From NCBI GenBank assembly GCA_003118195.1, contig BEXV01000153.1, positions 34,198 through 45,390 on the forward strand: DNA of 11,193 bases. Direction: 5' to 3'. Source of the stretch: Hemicentrotus pulcherrimus (lineage: Eukaryota; Echinodermata; Echinoidea; Camarodonta; Strongylocentrotidae). The translations under genes and the position numbers were made by a program. Under the pieces are notes generated by a model that worked only from the letters and a program-made list of their open reading frames with translations, had not been told where the DNA came from and did no database searches. Of the stretch, positions 1 through 7,727 are shown one piece after another (position 1 is the stretch's first letter; the number at the start of each line of letters is the position of its first letter).

Positions 1-4
1 AAAA

Positions 5-21
5 GGGGGGGGGGGGGGGGG
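5..21. repeat. poly-G homopolymer (G17)
   Basis: Seventeen consecutive G residues follow four A residues at the very start of the window. Such runs are unstable in replication and sequencing, so the exact length may be unreliable. The run could form an intermolecular or intramolecular G-quadruplex. No transposon boundary can be assigned to it. Confidence 0.95.
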
Positions 22-1709
22 TAGTACTGGCCACCAACCATGATGTAAAACATAATAATGGTTAGGATGGTGAAAATATTAGCATGTGAATCTTCCTACA
101 TTGTCTAGTAGACATGTCTCGAGAAGCTCACCAGGTGATGAAATTTTTTCGACAACAACTATCACTTTCAACTCGAAAGAGTAGCTTTGGCCTCTTTCTC
201 TCCTACTTGAATATGGTAATACACTGGTCCATTCAGACTGCCTTAATTCCCAATCCTTTTACCAGCAGAGTGCAATGACCCTGGCAGTGAGATGTAGGTC
301 ACCTTTTCTAGTCGGTCGCATTCAACCATCTTAGTACTGGACAATGGAACCCAAGTTCTTTCAATCCAGGTAACCCGGCAAAAAATAAACTCCTGCATTG
401 TGTTTTACATGTACACACAACTTACAATGAGAGGCAGAATAGAGCCCCCACCCCCTCGCTCATTATAAGGGAACTTTCACTCCAAGAGTAAGTTCATAGT
501 ATGAAAAAGTAGAAAATTAACTTGTTTGAATCCTCTCATTCGCAGGCTGTAATACCGGGACCACACTGCTCCTTAGGCAATCGGTAAATGACTAGAGAAA
601 ATAATAAATGAAAGTTTTTAGGGAAATCAGATAAGGATAATTGAGTCAAATTACAATTGTGTGAATTTCTAGTTGAATAAAAAACAAAATCATGGTGAAT
701 TTGTTACTTCGGTTTGAAAGCCAATCTTCCCAGTTTTCATAAGCACATTACCTGCTAATTTAACAAATTAAGTGACATTATATCAGCCCATTTCAGTCAT
801 TCCTACTCCAACTTGAACTCTGCCAGTCTGCATGCACCCCTAGTTCACCCCATGCAGGGGTAATTCTGTGAACTATACCAGACACGGGTCCCTCCCAGCA
901 ACCTTGCAGGGTCATAGGAAATAGACAGATCTAAAACACCGGTCCCCCCATTCAAGTTCATCCCTCCCATCTGTGACATTCATTGCAAGGTTCCATGTTC
1001 CCAGTGACACCCTCTCCCCCAAATTATTTTGACATCAGGTACGTGATCATTGCTGCAGTTTTACCAGAGTTCTATCCCCCATCAGGATTCTGAGGTAACC
1101 AAATTTAAAGCAGTATTCACACTAAGGCATATCGTCAACTTTCAAGAGAATAAAATTTGGGATTTCTGGAGAAGAAATTAAATGATAGTTCGACCTTGTG
1201 TGATATTGTGATCATCGAAAAACATTTTATTTAAAAAAAGAGAAGAAATTATAATTTCCTTTATTAATCCAAAAATGGTTAAAAGCGTTAAAGTACCTGT
1301 AGATATTGTATGCCTTTCAAGATTACTCATCTATTTGTGTAGTACAAGTATTGTGGAGAATATTTGCAGTTATTTTAATTTCTATGAGATAAGTGATCTG
1401 CAACATGAACATATGTAGCTATATAATGATGATTTCTATCCAATAGTTTTAGGTTACAGTTGCAGTATACCAAGTGTGGGAATCAAGCAGCCTTGGTAAC
1501 TGACCGGTGTGGCTCAAAGCAAGTGACCTAATTTAGCCAGGTTGGGTTCAAGTGTAGGGGTAGCAACTGCGTTGCTAAATGGCTAATGTGATTAGAATTT
1601 ACTCTGTTTAGGATGAGGTTGGGCTGAAGTAGATGATTGGAATGGGCATCTAATGACAGAACTATACTAGCCCTATTCTCACTCATGAAAATGTGGGGCT
1701 GCATGTGAA
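22..1709. other. AT-rich stretch without a supported gene
   Basis: I see no gene, RNA or transposon boundary that I can defend here. Positions 184-398 are open in several frames on both strands; this is described in the findings. Positions 1245-1258 form a perfect 14-bp AT palindrome (GAAATTATAATTTC), and a 14-bp stretch around it nearly repeats at about 1172-1186. A C-rich segment at 830-1080 has no long frame. It is most simply intergenic or intronic DNA. Confidence 0.6.
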
Positions 1710-1727
1710 GGGGGGGGGGGGAGGGGG
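1710..1727. repeat. interrupted poly-G tract (G12-A-G5)
   Basis: Twelve G residues, one A, then five G residues. The tract is purine-only and G-quadruplex-capable on the plus strand. The sequence CCACCAACCA occurs about 40 bp downstream (near 1768) and also about 10 bp after the G17 run at the window start. This may be a remnant of a shared repeat or a coincidence. Confidence 0.9.
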
Positions 1728-2434
1728 AAGTTTTGGAATGGTCGAACGTAAGAAATTGTCTATATGCCACCAACCAATCGCCCCCTGTGCTTGATGGAAT
1801 CGATATGCCAAAGGATTCAAGCTTACTTTACAGTTCCCAGTACATGATTAATCTATCTATGCTGGTGTTAAAAGAGTAGTTATGGAGAGCTTAAATCAAT
1901 ATCCAGAAATGGGAAATGTTACAAAGTCATTGTGTTACAAAAGCAGTCTAACTGTCACTTGGTGCCCATAGTTTTGTGCTAAATTACACATACGGCAAAT
2001 GAGCGACCGTGGAGAGAGGTAAAGAAAGCAGCTCAAGTGGTAATAATATCAAATGCAGTATGATGAAATTGTGCGTTCATCTTTTTTTATATTTTTGTTT
2101 TAAAAAAAACGGTTTTGAGGTTAGGCAGTCAGGAATGCAATCCCATTATAATTACTCTCATGATCCCTTTTAAAAGTTCATACTAGTTCAGAGAAGCCTC
2201 GTCCAAACTTCATGAAGTACTTGCACTTCTTAGTGCTATTCATATTAGATGAGTGCACGGCAGTATCAAACAGAAATCTGTGTAGGTGTCTCTGTACTTT
2301 TGGCTATTCCACTCAACCTTTGACTCGTAAGAAATTGAATGTGAATAACTTTGAGATTAGTCTTTTAAAGCTAAAGTTCAAAGAGTAAGTTATGTTTTTA
2401 AATACATATATTTTCTAACCTTTATTTGTTCATA
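1728..2434. other. AT-rich stretch, nothing assignable
   Basis: I see no convincing open frame, repeat pair or RNA gene. There are short A and T runs (near 2083-2108) and scattered TATA-like AT strings that cannot be tied to a promoter. It is treated as intergenic or intronic. Confidence 0.6.
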
Positions 2435-2464
2435 TTCTCTGTTTTCCCCCTCTATCTGTCCCTT
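2435..2464. repeat. pyrimidine-rich tract
   Basis: A C/T-dominated stretch that includes a run of five C residues. A purine-rich tract lies about 130 bp downstream at 2596-2643, so the two could pair weakly when single-stranded. It sits just upstream of the candidate acceptor near 2499 and could also be part of an intron end. Confidence 0.5.
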
Positions 2465-2499
2465 AAAATCAACAATTCCTTTCTTACCTCTATCTTTAG

Positions 2500-2605
2500 C
2501 TATCTGTTACTGCCTTTTAGTGAATGCAGTCAAGAAGTATACACAGCATGGGATACAGATCAGAGAAATACATCAAAAAATGTGGGGTATATATTAGAAG
2601 AATAG
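2500..2605 (+). CDS. candidate 3' terminal exon, 35 codons, unknown product
   Basis: I do not recognise this protein. The sequence before position 2500 resembles a vertebrate-type 3' splice site: a pyrimidine-rich run from about 2475 ending in TTTAG at 2499. After one carried-over base, the frame stays open from 2501 and encodes 34 residues, beginning YLLLPFSECSQEVY and ending GYILEE, with a TAG stop at 2603-2605. An AATAAA signal lies 107 bp after the stop (2712-2717), which fits a short 3' UTR. A second AG at 2519-2520 could be used instead. No matching upstream exon with the right phase was found in the window. An open frame this short is common by chance, so the call rests on the combination of acceptor, stop and poly(A) signal. 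Confidence 0.22.
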
Positions 2606-2643
2606 AAAGAGAACAAGAGGGGAGAGACAGGAAAGGGGGAAGG
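2596..2643. repeat. purine-rich tract (45 of 48 purines)
   Basis: A 48-bp A/G tract broken by only three pyrimidines, continuing more loosely to about 2665. Such tracts can adopt triplex (H-DNA) structures. It begins at the end of the candidate exon 2500-2605 and may be 3' UTR if that exon is real, or plain low-complexity sequence. Confidence 0.7.
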
Positions 2644-2711
2644 TAATGGCAAGAAGGAGGACGTTGGACGAAGAGAACTTTGGCTGGAGAGAAGGTTGAA
2701 AGTAGTTGTTG

Positions 2712-2717
2712 AATAAA
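2712..2717 (+). promoter_or_regulatory. possible poly(A) signal AATAAA
   Basis: Canonical hexamer 107 bp downstream of the stop of candidate exon 2500-2605. No clear GU-rich downstream element follows. The hexamer is frequent in AT-rich DNA, so its only support is its position. Confidence 0.2.
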
Positions 2718-3082
2718 GGACCAAAAATAACTTTTAATACAAGCGTCTCATATCTATCAAGGCTAGAATTCTATACTAGTATCAATCTTTGTTTTTCAAT
2801 CATACTAGGATTCGAATAAATTTGTACTAAATTGTAATGATATCTGATTACAGGACAGATGTTTGTGATGCACCCATAGATATTTTCAAAAACCAGGAAT
2901 CGTCCTCCAGAACTGAAAGTAGACAGTCATGAGTGACACTTCCCCTTCAAATCAAATCAAACAAATCATATTCATTGCAAGTTAGTTTTTCCAAGGGAAA
3001 CTGTATACTTATGCCATGGACATGAGGAGATTGGTGTATAGACTGATTTTTATCTTGTATGATCTTCATCTGGGGGAAATAC
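2718..3082. other. AT-rich stretch, nothing assignable
   Basis: I see no supported gene or repeat boundary. If the minus-strand exon candidate at 3083-3241 is real, this would be its downstream intron or 3' flank. The minus-strand reading frame runs through the donor-like site to a TAA at 3050-3052. Confidence 0.5.
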
Positions 3083-3241
3083 CTGCACACCTCGTAACTG
3101 TCCCGTAGATGTCGCCCCGAAGATGACGTTTTGATCCAGTTTGGAAATTGAGCCGAGCATGATTTCTTTTTCTGTTTTTGTTTGCTTTTGCTCCTCTATC
3201 TGATGAATGATTGTAATCTCGTCTTGCGTATTGAACGCCTT
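3083..3241 (-). CDS. candidate internal exon, 53 codons, unknown product
   Basis: I do not recognise this protein. Read on the minus strand, it is bounded by an acceptor-like TTTAGTAG (AG at 3243-3242) and a donor-like CAG|GTATTT (GT at 3082-3081). It is 159 bp, a multiple of three, so both boundaries are phase 0. The predicted peptide runs KAFNTQDEITIIHQIEEQKQ, then an acidic/lysine-rich helix-like part, then MLGSISKLDQNVIFGATSTG and QLRGVQ. About half of third codon positions are G or C, against clearly AT-rich surroundings, and few codons start with T; both are coding-like. The pyrimidine tract before the acceptor is poor, although a CTGAT branch-point-like string lies about 20 bp upstream. 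If no splicing occurs, the frame ends at TAA 3050-3052. No partner exon was found, so chance remains a serious alternative. Confidence 0.25.
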
Positions 3242-3414
3242 CTACTAAAGACGGTCATATCAGACTCTTTGATCTTTTAGATGAAGAGAAAAGTTGCGAG
3301 CACATTTGAAATAGCAATAAATGGTTAAAGATGTACCGATATATGTGATATATAGCATGTTTACAATCAACACATTGTTTTTTTTAAAACCTGAATGCTA
3401 TTTCTGCCACCCAT

Positions 3415-3434
3415 CCCCCCCCCCAAAAAAAAAA
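3415..3434. repeat. C10-A10 homopolymer junction
   Basis: Ten C residues run directly into ten A residues. An almost identical junction (C11-A12) occurs at 5088-5110. Both are preceded by AT and followed by a TCA-containing string. They are low-complexity sequence and could mark eroded retroposed tails read from either strand. Confidence 0.9.
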
Positions 3435-3617
3435 TCATTGCCCCTTGCTCATACTGGCTCAATCAATATAGATATTTTCCTGTCAATCCTGCTGTAGGTG
3501 AACACTAATCAAAGCAGGGAAAAAAATATTAAACTCATTTTGGGGGCTACTTTTCAAGCTTTCAAGCAAGAAAATAACACTCTTTAATTTTTTTGCATTG
3601 AACTCTATGCAATTTTT

Positions 3618-3663
3618 GGGGGCTCTTTTACAACTTTCGGGGTCTTTTGGGGGCATTTCGGGG
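3618..3663 (+). other. putative G-quadruplex motif
   Basis: Four runs of four or five G residues occur at 3618-3622, 3639-3642, 3649-3653 and 3660-3663. The connecting loops are 16, 6 and 6 bases. The first loop is long, so folding would be weaker than for a strict short-loop motif. Confidence 0.5.
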
Positions 3664-3678
3664 ATGAATTCTCCCCGA
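3658..3678. repeat. GC hairpin, 7-bp stem
   Basis: TCGGGGA (3658-3664) pairs perfectly with TCCCCGA (3672-3678) around the loop TGAATTC. It overlaps the last G run of the quadruplex candidate, so the two structures would compete. Confidence 0.6.
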
Positions 3679-3716
3679 GCCCCGTGTATTTTTTCCCTGA
3701 GTCAAAGATTTATGAT

Positions 3717-3733
3717 GGGGGCATATTGCCCCC
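3717..3733. repeat. GC hairpin, 7-bp stem with TAT loop
   Basis: GGGGGCA (3717-3723) and TGCCCCC (3727-3733) are perfect reverse complements separated by three bases. No T run follows, so it is not a bacterial-type terminator. Confidence 0.7.
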
Positions 3734-3914
3734 TCCCCCTCTATCGCTTACAACTGTTTGTTCACGTTCCCCAAAACTGAAACGAATGGAAAAAAGCAGT
3801 AAGTGCATAAAAAATATTACTATACTGCATAATAGACATTCATTCATTGCACAAGTTACCAACCACAAGTTTTCTCCTGCTCTCACAGAATATAAAACAT
3901 CCATCTATAGAGCC

Positions 3915-4171
3915 AGAAGGGCGTTAGTAACACCCATCTGGTGCCAAGCAGACTATAGACAAAGTCAAATGGATATTTTTGTAGCCAATGATGTCAGAAT
4001 TTTTTCACTAATGTCACCGTCGGCCATCGACCCAGAGATTGTCTTTAGCAACTTCAGGAATTTGACGTCTCAGCAAGGGCTCTGACAGTTGGCCTATCAA
4101 AAAAGATTATTGTCTGCTTCGAGCAAGAAGGATTTTAAATCTATGCATATGATAGGTGTTAACGCCCTTCT
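3915..4171. mobile_element. tentative MITE with imperfect terminal inverted repeats
   Basis: The left end 3915-3934 (AGAAGGGCGTTAGTAACACC) matches the reverse complement of the right end 4155-4171 over 17 bases, once a 3-base gap is allowed; 12 of these (TAACGCCCTTCT) are contiguous. The pairing continues weakly outward (AGAGCC against CTCTCT). The implied element is about 257 bp, normal for a MITE. I could not find a convincing target-site duplication, and the interior is not further palindromic. It encloses the end of an open frame (3684-4085) that I do not consider a gene. The family is unassigned. Confidence 0.4.
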
Positions 4172-5028
4172 CTCTCTCATCAGACTTATCATAATAAAGG
4201 TGGTTTGAATTTGAGTTCTTAAACCAGCCTTAACTTAATTTGAATATAATTATAGTATTTATTTGGTGAACAGCGAGTTTATGACCTGTGAAATACGGCA
4301 ATAGATTCAATTTCATCATTTTTTTGTACATCGCACTGGTTTGGGAAATTTGTAAGAAGAAGCCATAGCCTTGGAGTACAGGCTTTTATTTAAGAGAAAG
4401 AAATTTGTGAATGACTAGGAGGAGGCTATTCGGATGCTGCCAATTTGCCTGCGCTAAACACCTCAGATTCAAATCATTAAATGAAAATGATTTGTGTATA
4501 AGTTGCTTGTCATCTCAAACTGTATCCTTGTTGTCTAGATCGATAGTTTTAATCTAATAATTACTGATTATTCCAATGTTTTTTCTGTATAGACCATCTG
4601 TAAGAAAGAAGAAAGCCTTCAAATAAGACTGGATGCAGGCCTATATATTCCTAAATTTTACAACGTGAGAAATAAGTGGTGTCACCAAAATTGAAAAATC
4701 ACCATTTTACAGGCTCGTCTCAAGTATCGTAACCTTCCACTGTCCTTTCATTAAGCCATTTCAAACACCTGCTCAGGATGCAATAATTCATCAAAATGAC
4801 ACAATTCAATAAGACAAATTTATGAGGTATGTAAAGGTCTTCACGGCTTTTGTAACCTGTGAACAAACTTCCAGAGAGTCGCAACAATAACCTCTGCTTC
4901 GCCACTATTCTTTAATGGCAGCAGCATTAAAGTTGTTTACCAATTTCAAACTTTAAGAATAGAGAAAAATAAAAATAAATTGGTTATTGTAACAGATCTG
5001 GAAAAAGTTTACTTTTGTAAGAATTTGT
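4172..5028. other. AT-rich stretch without a supported gene
   Basis: It contains one small perfect hairpin at 4470-4494 (listed separately) and a minus-strand open frame at 4720-4905 that lacks an ATG start, splice support or a recognisable family. Otherwise I see nothing assignable. Confidence 0.55.
4470..4494. repeat. short perfect hairpin (9-bp stem)
   Basis: CAAATCATT (4470-4478) and AATGATTTG (4486-4494) are exact reverse complements separated by seven bases. The stem is AT-rich and isolated, and pairing does not extend outward, so it is probably incidental. Confidence 0.5.
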
Positions 5029-5129
5029 AACAAAAACAAACAAAAACGACACAAACAAAAAACAACACATACACAAAAAGAAGAGATCCCCCCCCCCCAA
5101 AAAAAAAAAACATCACCAAACAAACAGAC
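5029..5129. repeat. A/C-rich low-complexity tract with C11-A12 junction
   Basis: About 100 bp made almost entirely of A and C on the plus strand, with loose ACAAA and AACAA repeats. C11 at 5088-5098 is followed directly by A12 at 5099-5110. It looks like a degraded A-rich tail or simple-sequence expansion and has no coding potential. Confidence 0.8.
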
Positions 5130-5344
5130 TATTGGTTCTGGGTACAGATTTGTAGAAGCATTAATACTTGCTTATTATTCATGTTTCTTCACTTATACTT
5201 GTAAAAGAAACTTCTTGGATGAGAGTGTTATAATGGTAATAATGAAGTCAATATCAGTGCAAAACAAGTCTTCTTGCTGGAAGAGAAAGAAAGAAAACAC
5301 AGGCTACATGTAGTTAATGGTAAGTCCATATGACATGACCTAAA

Positions 5345-5569
5345 CACAATGAATATGACAGACAAAGATAGCGGACAAAATATACAGTTCCTCAGGTAGA
5401 CAAAGGAACATCCCTTCGCTGCTATTATGTAAAAACGTGTAGAACAGGTGAATATGCATGTGACACCTGTTATACATATTTTTACATAATAGCAGTGAAG
5501 GGATGTTCCTTGGTCTACCTGAGGAACTGTATATTTTGTCCACTTTCTTTGTCCGTCATATTCATAGTG
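5345..5569. mobile_element. 225-bp foldback (palindromic) element with CACWATG ends
   Basis: Two arms of 106 bp (5345-5450 and 5464-5569) are reverse complements with about nine mismatches and no gaps, separated by a 13-base loop containing ATGCAT. The arm termini read CACAATGAATATGAC on the left and, on the opposite strand, CACTATGAATATGAC on the right. Both fit CACWATG, the heptamer known at Transib transposon ends and related to the RAG signal heptamer. No 5-bp duplication is visible (flanks CTAAA and AAATA), so that assignment is tentative. A transcript would fold into a long, nearly perfect double-stranded hairpin, much longer than a typical miRNA precursor. The open frames across it are by-products of the palindrome. 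Confidence 0.75.
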
Positions 5570-7286
5570 AAATAAGCTTTAAAGCACTTTTTACTACATT
5601 TTTATCAAGAATGTAACAGAAAATATAGATAGAGGGTTCTCTTTTGAAACTTTCCCCAAAGACTTGCATCCTGTTTACAAAGATATCGGAAACTTCAAAT
5701 GATCAGATCACCGTCGGAGTGTTTTTGTCAAAACCAAACACTAATTTGCTTCACGAAATGAGATAAAACTGTTGTTTTCAGTTCAATTTTCTGCATCATC
5801 GTGACAGATATAGTTGTTATTAGTCCGACACAAAAACAGATGGATCCATTCGAGATTGGTTTAGTTTTGATAAAACAACCATTTACAAACTTGAATGTCA
5901 TCCAAGATTTTTCTTTTTAACCTTGCATTTGCAAATGCTAGACATTACTTGAAGTTTATCATAAGTTAGGGGTATTGGAGTAGTCGCCTATCATTTGATG
6001 TGACTTAGTTTTTGCCTTTTAAATATGAAAATCATCTAAAAGTACAACAATATTTGCTATCCATAATATTTTTTGAGTTTATTTCTCTATACCAAAATAA
6101 AAATATAACAGTATGAAATTGCATCATAAAGAGATAAAAAGAAATTGGCATGAGCATTAAGTGGAAATTTCTTTTATCATTGGTCAGAGTTTTGTTTCTA
6201 CTTCAATCTTAACTTGGCTTCCAACTCTCAGTTGTAATCTCAGGTGTCATTTGCCATACAACTAGTTACAGAAGTACTGAATCAGATAAAACCAGATTTA
6301 AAATTGTTGGTGTGATCATAGTCGTACAAATGGTTTCTTTTGCAATCGTTACTTTCCTTTTTGAAAGGAATTTGAACAACATCAAAAGTGGTAATGCACT
6401 TGGCATGTAGAATACATTAGACCTAATCCAAGAGAAATAAACTGACTTTGGGAGTCGGGTCCTGAGTAAGAGACTCCATCAACGCAGTATCTCTCTCTTC
6501 GCATCAATAATAAATGATGCATTCCATAAAGGTAACCAGGAGCAAGAAATCCTGCATTTTAAAAACACGTAGTTGTTTTTTTCTTGTCATCACTTCCATC
6601 ACTTTGAAGTCTCCCTGCTATCAAGGTTTGTTACAAAAAGGTATAAAGAATACATCAACAGAATCAACGACTTATGAATGGAATGTATCAAAATCATATT
6701 TTTTCATTTTTTCAAAATTTTGTATTGATACATGTATATGTATTATTTCATAACTAATGATAACTTTATATTGGAATAAAGATAACAAATAATGTGTCTT
6801 CTATTAAAAATGAAAACAATCCTTTAAATATAATGATGTATTTGTTGTTATATTGTTCTTCTATTCCTTCTCTAAGTTCCTACTGCTCCTATTCATTCCA
6901 TTATTTTATGATTTCCTTCTGTCATCTCATAAAAGTATGATTTTTTTCTTCCAATTATTGTTTTTTCCCACTATTTTAAAATCTGTTATATATCTGTAGC
7001 ATAACAAACATGTTTGTAGGTCAGAAATGACAATAATTTGATATTCATGCTTTTCAGAATGATCCCCAAGTTTCAAATGTCACACCGTCACCATCTTCAA
7101 ACAGGCTTTGTGCCCAATGGCCCACTGGAAGTGTGGATTTATGTGTTTCTTCGCAGGATTTATGATAGGAAAAATGAGATTTAGGGTTACATTGCTTGTT
7201 CGTGAGATCATTGTGTCAACATTTATGATGTGAAAATTTGATTACACGAAACCTGAGATTTGTGGGTAAGGTGAAATAATGTCACT
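5570..7286. other. long AT-rich stretch without a supported gene
   Basis: It includes one small hairpin at 6133-6178 and a quasi-palindrome near 6347-6365 (TTCCTTT with GAAAGGAA). A T-rich tract at 6840-6990 yields leucine/phenylalanine-rich frames by composition alone. Positions 7058-7165 follow a CTTTTCAG acceptor-like string but are open in several frames and on both strands, so no exon is called. The rest is featureless. Confidence 0.55.
6133..6178. repeat. imperfect hairpin, about 13-bp stem
   Basis: GATAAAAAGAAATT (6133-6146) pairs with AAATTTCTTTTATC (6165-6178) with one bulged base, around a loop of about 18 bases. The size is small and the context gives no role. Confidence 0.5.
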
Positions 7287-7365
7287 AGGCCCGTTTTCAC
7301 TATCTCGAGATTGCCAAATATCCAGCCATTTGAACTATCCCGATCGAAAACTATCCAGCTTTTTG

Positions 7366-7386
7366 CGTCTTCATTAGACCGAAGTA
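7366..7386 (+). repeat. 21-bp motif, copy 1 of 3 inside the MITE
   Basis: The motif contains CTTCATTAGACCGAAG. It is identical at 7493-7513 and occurs inverted at 7707-7727 with one mismatch. This copy lies between the perfect 12-bp inverted repeats AACTATCCAGCT (7349-7360) and AGCTGGATAGTT (7394-7405), that is, at the tip of a hairpin. Confidence 0.85.
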
Positions 7387-7492
7387 GCAAATTAGCTGGA
7401 TAGTTGGTCGAGATAATATCCCAAGATATCTCCGTCTACCGGTAGTTTGCAAAATATCCCACTATTTCCGAACTAGCGGGATAGTTTGTGAC

Positions 7493-7513
7493 CGTCTTCA
7501 TTAGACCGAAGTA
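7493..7513 (+). repeat. 21-bp motif, copy 2 of 3 inside the MITE
   Basis: Exact copy of 7366-7386, lying in the otherwise unpaired centre of the element. It also sits between short inverted repeats, GGGATA (7478-7483) and TATCCC (7524-7529). This copy is not explained by the pairing of the two main arms. Confidence 0.85.
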
Positions 7514-7706
7514 CGGAGTCAAATATCCCGATCCCATCATGCACATCGATTTCCGGTTTTCCTCGCACATTATGTGATCAGCACACTGACCTCAGTGGCT
7601 CAGCGACGCGCTAGTACAACTAGTAAACATGGAAAACCGCAAAACCGCAAACTAGATCAAGATATCTTGGGATATTATCCCGACCAACTATATCCAGCTA
7701 ATTTGC

Positions 7707-7727
7707 TACTTCGGTCTAATGAAGATG
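7707..7727 (-). repeat. 21-bp motif, copy 3 of 3 (inverted)
   Basis: Reverse-complement copy of the same motif with one difference, located in the right arm where pairing with copy 1 is expected. Confidence 0.85.

Larger units (their letters stand above)
3536..3733. repeat. G-rich block with repeated TTTGGGGGCT motif
   Basis: The motif TTTTGGGGGCT followed by CTTTT-like sequence appears near 3538 and again near 3615, so the block contains a diverged direct repeat of about 75 bp spacing. It then continues through the G-quadruplex candidate and two GC hairpins listed separately. The composition is very unlike the AT-rich flanks, which suggests an inserted interspersed repeat. No terminal repeats or target duplication were found, so the family is unassigned. 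Open frames that start here (for example 3684-4085) look like by-products of the low stop density. Confidence 0.4.

Noticed and set aside
1500..1560. tRNA-derived SINE promoter: TGGCTCAAAGC (A-box-like) and GGGTTCAAGTG (B-box-like)
   Set aside because: Both boxes lack consensus positions, no cloverleaf can be drawn, and there is no A-rich or simple-repeat tail or target duplication.
3717..3733. Rho-independent terminator
   Set aside because: The hairpin is followed by C-rich sequence instead of a T run, and the setting is eukaryotic.
3684..4085. Plus-strand open frame of 133 codons, the longest in the window
   Set aside because: It crosses a G-rich repeat block and the left end of the 3915-4171 inverted-repeat element. 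It has no recognisable domain, and its length is about what the longest chance frame in 11 kb would be.
4720..4905. Minus-strand frame of 61 codons
   Set aside because: It begins at a non-ATG codon, overlaps another open minus frame, and lacks splice or family support.
5340..5543. Minus-strand 67-codon frame in the foldback
   Set aside because: It reads through both arms of the palindrome and is explained by the inverted repeat.
5345..5569. Canonical microRNA precursor
   Set aside because: The stem is about 106 bp and nearly perfect, much longer than an animal pre-miRNA. An siRNA-type hairpin or a foldback transposon fits better.
7058..7165. Possible last exon after a CTTTTCAG acceptor-like string
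   Set aside because: Two plus-strand frames and one minus-strand frame are all open over the same bases, so the open frame says little. No poly(A) signal lies close downstream.
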